Shown: piece by piece, positions 17,292 to 24,408 of the stretch
How positions within the stretch are numbered: position 1 is the stretch's first letter
Layout of the letters: every line of letters starts with the position of its first letter
Assembly: GCA_016932075.1 (NCBI GenBank)
Contig: JAFGDP010000042.1
Span: 1 to 64,000, forward strand
Direction: 5' to 3'
From: Chitinispirillaceae bacterium
Lineage (GTDB): Bacteria > Fibrobacterota > Chitinivibrionia > Chitinivibrionales > Chitinispirillaceae
DNA: 64,000 bases
Notes under the pieces: model-generated
Databases searched by the model: none
Told to the model about the DNA's origin: nothing
What the model saw: only the letters and a program-made list of their open reading frames with translations
Translations under genes and position numbers: made by a program

Positions 17292-17699
17292 CTAGCCGCC
17301 GCACCGTTTGCATGGAGAGCCCTCTTTGGGACCGCACGGCCGTCCGGCCGTTGTTTTATAATAACGGCACGAGGAGTTATGACGGGTACGGCTCGACGTG
17401 GTCAGCCAGTATTTTTTTTCTGATACCGCACGGCGCTCATTTGTCGTATCTTTTGATGCAACCAATCCCGCCGAATCCGCACCCTGCTGTTTCAGCGCCC
17501 GGCTAAGCTTGTGTACCTCCGCTTCGAGCCGATCAACCTCGGACCGCAACTGCTGGACTTCGGACCGTAACACCTCGACCTCCGTGGCGGCCGTATCATT
17601 CGCACGGGCAGGCTGGGCACTAGCGGCCGCACACGGGAATACAATTGCTGCCGCGGCAATACCGGCTAGCGCACGACCTCTCCTCCGGCTCTTTTCCAT
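17292..17699 (-). CDS. Secreted coiled-coil protein with C-terminal H-C-C-C-C (putative metal-binding) motif
   Basis: 135 residues: signal peptide (about 1-28), a heptad-rich coiled coil (about 40-72, VEVLRSEVQQLRSEVDRLEA) and a C-terminal block YWLTTSSRTRHNSSCRYY followed by Cys-rich sequence with H107, C111, C122, C130, C133 spaced C-x10-C-x7-C-x2-C and ending CGG. Similar short C-terminal motifs occur in uncharacterised secreted proteins; the function is unknown, and zinc or another metal is an inference. Its start overlaps the end of the thioredoxin-cupredoxin-rhodanese gene by 34 bases on the same strand, so the two are translationally linked and probably act together in the cell envelope. 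Confidence 0.72.
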   Translation of the reverse strand: MEKSRRRGRALAGIAAAAIVFPCAAASAQPARANDTAATEVEVLRSEVQQLRSEVDRLEAEVHKLSRALKQQGADSAGLVASKDTTNERRAVSEKKYWLTTSSRTRHNSSCRYYKTTAGRPCGPKEGSPCKRCGG

Positions 17700-18748
17700 G
17701 CCTTGATTCCTCCCCTCATATTGTACACCTTCTTGAATCCGTTTCTGAGCAGAATCTGCGAGGCGGCGATACTGCGGTTGCCGGAACGACAGTACACAAG
17801 TACCGGCCTGTTTTTCTGCGCCGCGATCTCCCCTGCCCGGTCGGCAAGCTGGCCGAGCGGGATGAGTTTGGACCCGGGAATGTATCCCTCATAAAACTCC
17901 TGGGGGGTGCGGACATCGAGAATGAACGGTTTCTCCTTGTCAATATACTCCCCGGACTTCTTTGCGCTGATGCTTTTAAACACGCCCTTTCCCGGACTGC
18001 CCTCGTATTCAAGCACCACGATACGGCCGAACCGCTGCCCGTCCCCTGTCGGGCATTTGCCGTTGCAGAAAAGCGGAAACACCCCGGTTTCCCCGGCTTT
18101 GAATCCGACCTCAAGGTCTTTTCCGATCGCCGCCTCCTGCGAAATGGAAAACGCGGGGATGTGGATGGAATAGGGGAAATCCACCCTTTCGACAATAAGC
18201 CTGACCTCCTCGCCGCGATACACATATATGTTGCCGGGCGACGTCGCCGTGGTGAGTCTGATCACGCGCACGCCGTTCACCAGTTCCCCATTGGCTTTAT
18301 CCGTATCATCGGCCGGCATTCCGTGGCCGTGGTGCAGGATCGCCCGGACATACTCTTCCTTCTGCTGCACGCCGACGAATGCCTGCACCACCTCTCTGTT
18401 TTTCATGAACACCACGAGCGGAATACCCTGGACACCGAGCGCTCTCGCGATTTCCTGGTTCCTGTCGATATCGATCTTGTATACCAACACGTGGTCGCGG
18501 TGCTCCTGCGCGATTGATTCGACCATGGGCGAAAGGATCCTGCAGGGCATGCACCAGTCGGCATACAGATCGAACATGAGCAACGTGTCTCCCGATGTCT
18601 CAATGAGACGGGTAAAGGTCTCGGCATCGTTGACCTGTTGCACCGGGCTGGACTTTTGGCCGGATGTTTTTTCAGACTTGCCGCACGCGGCAGCGAATGC
18701 CAAGAGCATAACCATGGAACAGCCGATAATGAACTGCGCTTTTTTCAT
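17666..18748 (-). CDS. Thioredoxin-cupredoxin-rhodanese fusion lipoprotein
   Basis: 360 residues. Lipoprotein signal with Cys22 (AFAAAC); thioredoxin domain (about 38-140) with catalytic WCMPC (C66, C69); a cupredoxin-like sandwich (about 158-250) with H196 and C228-NGK-C232 resembling the CuA layout but lacking the expected downstream His and Met (D and R instead); and a rhodanese domain (about 262-360) with active-site loop CRSGNRS (C320). It is thus an envelope protein joining disulfide, possible copper and sulfur-transfer chemistry. ATG 18748 has GGAGGTG upstream. A Cys-rich secreted protein overlaps its 3' end. The electron donor and substrate are unknown. Confidence 0.88.
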   Translation of the reverse strand: MKKAQFIIGCSMVMLLAFAAACGKSEKTSGQKSSPVQQVNDAETFTRLIETSGDTLLMFDLYADWCMPCRILSPMVESIAQEHRDHVLVYKIDIDRNQEIARALGVQGIPLVVFMKNREVVQAFVGVQQKEEYVRAILHHGHGMPADDTDKANGELVNGVRVIRLTTATSPGNIYVYRGEEVRLIVERVDFPYSIHIPAFSISQEAAIGKDLEVGFKAGETGVFPLFCNGKCPTGDGQRFGRIVVLEYEGSPGKGVFKSISAKKSGEYIDKEKPFILDVRTPQEFYEGYIPGSKLIPLGQLADRAGEIAAQKNRPVLVYCRSGNRSIAASQILLRNGFKKVYNMRGGIKAWKRAGGEVVR

Positions 18749-18816
18749 GCGATGAACACCTCCATTGATAAATGACGTGATGTTTCCCGGACTTCCATAA
18801 AAATACTTAGCAGCGC

Positions 18817-19383
18817 TCAGGTTTTTTCCATTCGCGCCCTAACCGTGATTCCCTGTATAAAAGCCGTTTTTTTACCAGTATAGGCCTCCCGGTCGTTCCT
18901 GTGGATTTGGGCTAATCCGATCTTTAATTCACCGTATTCCTTCGCAACATCGGGATGCGCTCGCAGGTAATCACGAAAATACAACTCGTCCCAGTCCCCG
19001 CCATAACGGACATGCACGTGATACGCCTGTCCCTTGAAACCATGAACCGTATACCCTGCAGCAAACATCATATGCGGCGCGGGATTTTCCGGCCGTGCTA
19101 TGTAGTGATACTCCAGTCTCTCCATTTTTTCCACGATCCATTGCGCATCAATCTTCTCAGGAACCTCAAGCAGGATATCAATCGTGGGTTTGGCCACCAG
19201 TCCGGGAACCGCGGTGCTGCCGATATGCTGAATCCGGACAATGTTTTTTCCGCCCAGCGCCTTTTTGATTCGTTCCTTCTCTCTCTGGTACAATCTACCC
19301 CACCTGGGATCCGGACTGGAAATAATAACCGGAAAAAGCTCTCCCAGCTCTTCAGGTGTCATGGTGGCAAGGGATCTGTTCAT
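18817..19383 (-). CDS. GrpB/UPF0157 family protein (nucleotidyltransferase fold)
   Basis: 188 residues from ATG 19383 (GAAGG upstream). The GrpB signature is clear: DPRWGRLYQREKERI, then RIQHIGSTAVPGLVAKPTID (nucleotidyltransferase-like core), and the C-terminal HVHVRYGG and YFRDYLRAHPDVAKEYGELK blocks. The family is widespread with uncertain function, possibly nucleotide transfer. The frame stays open to an ATG at 19491, which would add 36 residues but has no ribosome binding site; I preferred the shorter form because it matches the usual family length of about 170-190. The gene stands alone. Confidence 0.85.
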   Translation of the reverse strand: MNRSLATMTPEELGELFPVIISSPDPRWGRLYQREKERIKKALGGKNIVRIQHIGSTAVPGLVAKPTIDILLEVPEKIDAQWIVEKMERLEYHYIARPENPAPHMMFAAGYTVHGFKGQAYHVHVRYGGDWDELYFRDYLRAHPDVAKEYGELKIGLAQIHRNDREAYTGKKTAFIQGITVRARMEKT

Positions 19384-19502
19384 GGAACCTTCAAAATAAT
19401 TCAGTATCGCCTTTGGATTTTCTAAATGTGTTTTGAACGGGGCAGTCCAGGCTGTCTCAAACGTCATTTGAAAATACGGGTACAATGACATGATTTTCTA
19501 TA

Positions 19503-19564
19503 AGGGGGCGGTGGCCCCCTAGGCTTGAACCGCGTCCGCCTTGCCAGCGAACGCGGATCAAGCC
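19503..19564. repeat. Two adjacent hairpins in a gene-free region
   Basis: AGGGGGC/GCCCCCT (19503-19509/19514-19520, GGTG loop) is directly followed by a long imperfect stem GGCTTGA-CCGCGT-CGC with its complement (19522-19539/19547-19564): 16 pairs, two mismatches, 7-base loop. The compact, GC-rich, REP-like form suggests a palindromic extragenic element or a remnant of a mobile element end. Confidence 0.5.
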
Positions 19565-20062
19565 ATACCCCCACCATGCGGACTGCCGGTAGTGCTTATC
19601 AAGAATCTGCAACCTCATCAGGTCCCGTGAATAGCGAAGCGAGGCTTTTACATTATGGAAGAAGAGATGGTGGATAGCCTGGTGTTTTAGTTTTCAAATC
19701 CGCATTCCGCAATCCCTGCCCTGCCCGTACTAAGCCCGGTCGAAGCAAGTGCTATGTCGAAGGGCAAAATCCGCAAGGGGAATGTCGCAAAAGGCTTTGG
19801 CAGGCAGGCGATAGCGGGAGATGCTTTTTTTTAAGGCGGTGCCCCCTCCAAATAAATCTTTTATGCTTTATAAACGGTTTTTCATACTATTTGTGGTCAT
19901 ATCACCCCACCTTCCAGTTTCCATACAATTTAATAAATGATAATGCCTTATGCTTTCCATACCCCCTGTCCTTGCCTGTCTTGTAGCGGTACAACCTCAA
20001 TCTTGAATAGGGATGATAGACCCTGAAAAATCTAACTTTTATAATAGCAACGTGTTATACTA
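19565..20062. other. Gene-free stretch
   Basis: About 500 bases with no convincing gene. A frame from ATG 19577 is open for 33 codons without a ribosome binding site. The words GGCGGTGCCCCCTCC (near 19834) echo the hairpin at 19503, and GTCGAAG occurs twice (near 19740 and 19755), so dispersed repeats may have accumulated here. No transposase fragment was recognised. Confidence 0.45.
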
Positions 20063-20079
20063 TTGGCACATGCCTTGAT
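20063..20079 (+). promoter_or_regulatory. Sigma-54-like promoter of the small secreted helical protein gene
   Basis: TTGGCAC-ATGCC-TTGAT: -24 GG, ten bases, then GA at -12. It shares the TTGGCACAT...TTGAT pattern with the site at 9997-10013. A start near 20091 would give a leader of about 50 bases before the AAGGAGG of the gene at 20142. Confidence 0.5.
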
Positions 20080-20141
20080 ATTTTATTTAGGCGTATTGAG
20101 ACGTGGGACTGGAAAAACAAAAACCCTTTCAAGGAGGTTGT

Positions 20142-20561
20142 ATGAAGAGGCTCGTTGCAATCCTTGTCGCTGGCGCCTTTGCAGTTGCCATGGCCGGAGA
20201 TGGGACGCAAACCCAAACCAAGGCGCAGGAGTTTGAGCAGATCAAGACCCAACTCCAGGCAAAACTCGGTGATGCGATCGACAAGGCAAAACCCGAGGTG
20301 GAGAAGGCGCGTCAGGCTGCCGAGCAGTTCCAGAACAAACTGCAAGGCAAGAACGATGCGCAGAAAAAGCAGATCATGGACCAGGAACGGGCAAAAGTGG
20401 AAGCCCAGATCCAGGCCGCCATTCAAGAACTGAAGAGGGTCCAGGCCCAGGTCGGTGGCGAAGTTGAACAGGCCAAAGAGCAGATCCAGAACCGTCTCCA
20501 GGAAAAAATCGCGGAGATGAAGGAGCTGCAGGAAAAAATCCGGAACCAAAAAGGCAAATAA
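20142..20561 (+). CDS. Small secreted, highly helical (coiled-coil) protein
   Basis: 139 residues from ATG 20142, chosen for AAGGAGG six bases upstream and the signal peptide (MKRLVAILVAGAFAVAMA) directly after it. The mature part is almost entirely charged, Gln-rich helix with heptad character (for example KAKPEVEKARQAAEQFQNKL and EQAKEQIQNRLQEKIAEMKE) and no Cys. No family recognised; it may be a periplasmic helical bundle or structural protein. A sigma-54-like promoter lies upstream and a terminator hairpin downstream, so it is a single-gene unit. The gene at 20761 encodes a similar type of protein. Confidence 0.75.
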   Translation: MKRLVAILVAGAFAVAMAGDGTQTQTKAQEFEQIKTQLQAKLGDAIDKAKPEVEKARQAAEQFQNKLQGKNDAQKKQIMDQERAKVEAQIQAAIQELKRVQAQVGGEVEQAKEQIQNRLQEKIAEMKELQEKIRNQKGK

Positions 20562-20577
20562 GTACCAGGGTATAAAA

Positions 20578-20602
20578 GGCAGGCCTGCATGACAGGCCTG
20601 CC
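20578..20602 (+). terminator. Hairpin terminator after the 20142 gene
   Basis: GGCAGGCCTG (20578-20587) pairs with CAGGCCTGCC (20593-20602) through a 5-base loop, followed by TCTGCTCTTTTCC. The stem is strong and the U tract interrupted. Confidence 0.65.
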
Positions 20603-20707
20603 TCTGCTCTTTTCCATACCGGACTGGAAATAATCAGGCCCCGCGGGGGATTCGCTCATCTACCAATCCAGTCCTGGCTGTTCTTCGTTGGGGTCTGTAT
20701 TTATACA

Positions 20708-20736
20708 GCAAGGGGAAGCCGTGTTCTTCCCCTTGC
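20708..20736 (+). promoter_or_regulatory. Leader hairpin before the 20761 gene
   Basis: GCAAGGGGAAG (20708-20718) pairs perfectly with CTTCCCCTTGC (20726-20736), 7-base loop, ending about 25 bases before ATG 20761. No U tract follows on the plus strand, so it is more likely a leader structure or stabiliser than a terminator. Confidence 0.45.
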
Positions 20737-20760
20737 GCAAAGTAAAAAAAGGACACGGTT

Positions 20761-21141
20761 ATGAAAACATACACATTATTCGTCGCTGCAGCCTTCTTGT
20801 TTGTAGGTGCGACTGTCATGTATGCGGCTGAGGGAGATAAAAACACGCTGCAAAGGGCGGACGCGATCTACAACGAGATCATGATGACCCTGCCGCAGGA
20901 GATGAAGGCGAAGATCGACTCTTCAAAAACCGCTATGGAAGCCAATCAAAAAGGTGCGGTAAAAGTCGACACAGCGAAAAACGTTCAGGATCTGCAGGAA
21001 AAAGCGCGCGAACAGAAGGCGCGGCATCTTGAAGAGCTGCCTGACGAGCTCCGGGAGCAGGTGGAAAAAGCCTTGCAGGAGATGGAGCAGCGGCAGATGG
21101 AACGGAAACTGGAATTCAAAGAGATGAAACGGGGTAAATAA
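20761..21141 (+). CDS. Small secreted helical protein, charged
   Basis: 126 residues with a signal peptide (about 1-22, ending YAA) and a mature part rich in Glu, Lys, Gln and Met that should be mostly helical (ARHLEELPDELREQVEKALQ). No Cys and no recognised family. AAAAGGA precedes the ATG. It resembles the gene product at 20142 in size, signal peptide and composition but not in detailed sequence, so relatedness is uncertain. A hairpin lies in its leader. Possibly periplasmic or surface-released. Confidence 0.7.
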   Translation: MKTYTLFVAAAFLFVGATVMYAAEGDKNTLQRADAIYNEIMMTLPQEMKAKIDSSKTAMEANQKGAVKVDTAKNVQDLQEKAREQKARHLEELPDELREQVEKALQEMEQRQMERKLEFKEMKRGK

Positions 21142-21225
21142 ATCCGGCGATTATAAACTGTGCGATAAAGTGTTCGTCTTCTGCTTGATAAATGCAGAGG
21201 CAAAGAAGGAAAGGACTGGATATCA

Positions 21226-21957
21226 ATGAAGGGCTTATTCGCATCAGCGCTGATTATCTCTACAGTTATTTTAGCGGTTAAAGCAGATACTATCGTTACT
21301 GACCCGACCCTTGGGTACTCCATATATCTGCCGACCGATTCCTGGGTGCGGGTGGTGAAAAGCGAGACCCATCACCAATTTTATGATACGACCTACACGT
21401 TTGCGTCCCAGATTTCGATCGTGCGCCACGCCTACTCAAGCAGCGACTATCCGACGCCTGAGAGCTGGACACGCGCAAATTTCATCGCTTACAAGCTTTG
21501 CGTGGATTACTCGATAGATCCGTGGGGTGCCATGCTGTTTTACGATACCGCATCGACCGTGCGTCAGGGCACGGCCTGGGCAACCGAATGCTTTACCACC
21601 TTTATTTCGCTCGATACGGTGTGCGGCGCATGGTCTGAATATCTCCGTTTCACGGCTGACAAGTCCCACGGATGGGAACTGTATGCGATCGGCGATACGA
21701 CCGACATGATGACCAACATCGGTTCGTATGCCGCGATCCTGAAGATGATCCAGCTCCCCCAGGACACGAGCGCAACCATCATCCTGCGTCCGCACCTGCC
21801 CGGCAATTCCGCACCTGCGTGTAACGGCGTGCTCGCTCCCCGCATGGTGTTTGACCCGCTCGGCCGAAAACACACGGCTGTTTTTGGCCGGGCCTTTTAC
21901 AACGCAGGCGCATTCGTGGATCCTGGCATGAAACAGATACGCATACGAGTCAAGTAA
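21226..21957 (+). CDS. Secreted protein of unknown function
   Basis: 243 residues. Signal peptide about 1-20 (MKGLFASALIISTVILAVKA). The mature N-terminus DPTLGYSIYLPTDSWVRVVK resembles domains that recognise or describe stress-like 'PsbP/DUF1795' folds only loosely; beta-rich, with aromatic residues and two or three Cys. The C-terminal 40 residues (FDPLGRKHTAVFGRAF...IRIRVK) have the strand-GR-strand look of a C-terminal sorting domain, but this is weak. GGAAAGGA upstream of the ATG. Lies between small secreted proteins and the kinase operon on the same strand. Function not assigned. Confidence 0.65.
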   Translation: MKGLFASALIISTVILAVKADTIVTDPTLGYSIYLPTDSWVRVVKSETHHQFYDTTYTFASQISIVRHAYSSSDYPTPESWTRANFIAYKLCVDYSIDPWGAMLFYDTASTVRQGTAWATECFTTFISLDTVCGAWSEYLRFTADKSHGWELYAIGDTTDMMTNIGSYAAILKMIQLPQDTSATIILRPHLPGNSAPACNGVLAPRMVFDPLGRKHTAVFGRAFYNAGAFVDPGMKQIRIRVK

Positions 21958-22030
21958 TCCTTTCAGGGCGGGGTATAATCCCTCCCGCATCACTCTCTGC
22001 AGTATATATATAGCGTATATGCTATCCAAT

Positions 22031-22039
22031 TGTTATAAT
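22031..22039 (+). promoter_or_regulatory. Extended -10 promoter immediately before the kinase operon
   Basis: TGTTATAAT (TGn-TATAAT) ends 7 bases before ATG 22047. No -35 is obvious and no Shine-Dalgarno exists, so the first mRNA base would fall at or next to the start codon. A second TATAAT lies at about 21974-21979. Confidence 0.45.
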
Positions 22040-22046
22040 TAACGTT

Positions 22047-23669
22047 ATGGTCACTCATTCTCCCCTTTTCCGCTCTTTTTTTCTCTTTTGGCTTTTTGTC
22101 GTAACGCTTGGTGTTGTATTCGCGGGAACGCTTTCACGCGGCCAGAAAGTGCTTTCAGCGCTCTCTGCCGGAGAGGTCGATTCCGCCTTTATCTTTCTTG
22201 AAGCTGCGGTGCAGGAAGGACTGCCCGAAGACAGCCTCTATTACTTGTGGGCTGAAATCTATATTGCCCGCGGCAGTCTTGATACCGCGCTTGCTCTTTC
22301 GATTGCAGGGCAGCGGATCGGTGACGGCCCGCTCACGGCATCGCTCATGACGCAGCGGTACAACATCTACCTGGCGCTCGGCCTGAAAAAGGATGCCGAT
22401 GATCTGCTTGATACGATCATGAAATCCACGCCTCCGGTAAAAACAGTACTGCCGCGGATTTTGGTCAACATGGGATACGGTCCTAATCAACGCAACAGCC
22501 TTGAACGGCAACCATATCCTTTCATTAATGAAATTTCAATACCAGAGGAGATCCCCAATAAAGGGCTGGACCTGTCGCTGAACTCATCCTGGTTCCTGCC
22601 ACTTAAAAACGGCGTGATCCTGGTTCCGGGACTCGGCGGCAGTTTTACCAATGGCGTGGAGCGTACGGAAATTTCCAGGGATTCGGGAAATATTGCGCTT
22701 GACCTGTCGCTTGACCTGAAAAACATCTGGAACCGGCTTTCGCTCGGGTATCAGCTCCAGGGAAGGCTTAATATGTACAAGGATCAATCGGTGGTCAACA
22801 CGGTATCGCTTTCCCGCAGCGCGATCAACTCAGCAGGGATCTTGTACAGTTCGCTTATGTATTCCATTGAGGTCGGCGAGGAACGGGATGTATTATATCA
22901 GGCAATCTGGTTAATGAACTACCTGTCACGACACTTGACCTCAAACATCGATCTCAATATTATGCCGCTGGTAACCTGTTTTCTTACCGATGACCTCAAC
23001 TCATACTACTCCACGTCGGTAATGTATATCGAAGACCCGAATGCGGATACTGTCAGGCACTATACCGACGCCTCCTGCACGCAACTAATCCCAATTCCTG
23101 ATCCGCTATCAATGCTTTCACAGATGCAGCTTATCCGTGACTATCGCGCGGCCTCGGATATCCGAACCTATGCAATGAATGCACCGGAAAGTTATGTGGG
23201 TATTACACCGGCTGCAGGACTCGAGCTCAGCCTACCGCATGGTTTTTCCATTGAAGGCACGCTCAAAGGCATGGTTAACTATTACTTTAAAGAGCATGAA
23301 TGGACCACGTTGTCCATACCGTTCTCGCCATTTACTTATGATAGCAGTTCGTGGCTTGCGTATTCGCACAGCGACGGGAACTACTATCTAGTCGAGGAAC
23401 TGGGTAATATTCTCACTGCCGAGCGATACAGCGGCCCGCTCGACATACAGCACCATAAAAGACGCCGCATCGACTTCATGATCGGCGGCGAGCTTCTGCT
23501 CGAATACAAGCTGTGGAAATTGGGCACCGTGGGATTGAATGGATATCTTAAAAAATACCATTCAACGCTGCAGAACGATCTGCCGGTGAAAATGAAAGAG
23601 CTGTTCTATGGCGGAGGGATCAGTTTCAGGATCTATTTTGGCGCGGCGCAGTCGCTCGCCGCTTTCTAG
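22047..23669 (+). CDS. Outer-membrane-like protein with N-terminal TPR-type helices
   Basis: 540 residues. Signal peptide about 1-27 (FWLFVVTLGVVFAG). Residues 30-145 form helical repeats of TPR character (LSAGEVDSAFIFLEAAVQEG, GSLDTALALSIAGQ). The remainder alternates polar and hydrophobic residues in strands with aromatic girdles, consistent with a beta-barrel. No family recognised. First gene of a tight four-gene set (20-base gap to a TPR lipoprotein, then kinase and sigma-54 activator). It has no Shine-Dalgarno and an extended -10 directly upstream, suggesting a leaderless mRNA. It may be the surface sensor or output of the kinase system (inference). Confidence 0.68.
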   Translation: MVTHSPLFRSFFLFWLFVVTLGVVFAGTLSRGQKVLSALSAGEVDSAFIFLEAAVQEGLPEDSLYYLWAEIYIARGSLDTALALSIAGQRIGDGPLTASLMTQRYNIYLALGLKKDADDLLDTIMKSTPPVKTVLPRILVNMGYGPNQRNSLERQPYPFINEISIPEEIPNKGLDLSLNSSWFLPLKNGVILVPGLGGSFTNGVERTEISRDSGNIALDLSLDLKNIWNRLSLGYQLQGRLNMYKDQSVVNTVSLSRSAINSAGILYSSLMYSIEVGEERDVLYQAIWLMNYLSRHLTSNIDLNIMPLVTCFLTDDLNSYYSTSVMYIEDPNADTVRHYTDASCTQLIPIPDPLSMLSQMQLIRDYRAASDIRTYAMNAPESYVGITPAAGLELSLPHGFSIEGTLKGMVNYYFKEHEWTTLSIPFSPFTYDSSSWLAYSHSDGNYYLVEELGNILTAERYSGPLDIQHHKRRRIDFMIGGELLLEYKLWKLGTVGLNGYLKKYHSTLQNDLPVKMKELFYGGGISFRIYFGAAQSLAAF

Positions 23670-23689
23670 CTGAACATGGAAGGCCACTG

Positions 23690-24406
23690 ATGCATACAAC
23701 GATACGGTCAGCGCTCTCATTTTTCTTTCTAATAATCCCTGCGATGGCACTCATTGGCTGCTCTGATTCAAACGTGGAAAAGGGCGCTGCATGCCTGCAG
23801 CTCGGCGATTATCCCGCTGCGCAGGAGTTCTTTGAAAAAGCACTCCAGTATGATCCGCGCAATTATGAAGCGCGTGTGGGAATGGGAAAGGCGCTCCTGC
23901 AGCAGGCCGTTGATCAGGAAAACGATTCCATGGCGTGGCATGACGCATGCCGCCACCTTGCTGCAGCGCGGACGTTGCGCCCGTCAGAAAGCATAAACAG
24001 CCTGCTTTCCCAGGTCTGGTCAGAACGCAGCCGCATGCTTGCCCATAACCGCGACACGCTGGCCGCGCTTGAGGCCCTCACCCGCGCGATTGAATATGAT
24101 CCGAAGCGGTCTGAACCGCTCAATGCCGCCGGCATCATCTATTTCCGCATGGGAGAGGTGGAAAAAGCAAAAGCGCTTCTTGCGAGAGCCGTATCGCTTG
24201 ATTCAAATAGTGTCGCGATACTGTTTAACTTCGGCATGGTACAGTGGCATGCCGGTGATTACGTTGCGGCGCACCGTCTCTGGCTGAAGGCGCTGAAACG
24301 TTCGCCGAAAGATAAGGCCATACTCACCTGGTTCGCGCTTGCTGAAAAACAGATGCGCGAGCAGGATGGCAATGAAAATCTTACGGCACCTGGTACGGAC
24401 AGGTAA
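23690..24406 (+). CDS. TPR-repeat lipoprotein
   Basis: 238 residues with a lipoprotein signal (LIIPAMALIGC, Cys24). Tetratricopeptide repeats follow: GAACLQLGDYPAAQEFFEKA, then EALTRAIEYDPKRSEPLNAA, GIIYFRMGEVEKAKALLARA and GMVQWHAGDYVAAHRLWLKA, with typical A, G, Y/F and P positions. It is anchored in the envelope and probably scaffolds a complex. Encoded 20 bases after the barrel-like protein and 2 bases before the membrane kinase, so it belongs to the same operon and may couple the outer-membrane part to the kinase. Confidence 0.82.
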   Translation: MHTTIRSALSFFFLIIPAMALIGCSDSNVEKGAACLQLGDYPAAQEFFEKALQYDPRNYEARVGMGKALLQQAVDQENDSMAWHDACRHLAAARTLRPSESINSLLSQVWSERSRMLAHNRDTLAALEALTRAIEYDPKRSEPLNAAGIIYFRMGEVEKAKALLARAVSLDSNSVAILFNFGMVQWHAGDYVAAHRLWLKALKRSPKDKAILTWFALAEKQMREQDGNENLTAPGTDR

Positions 24407-24408
24407 TA

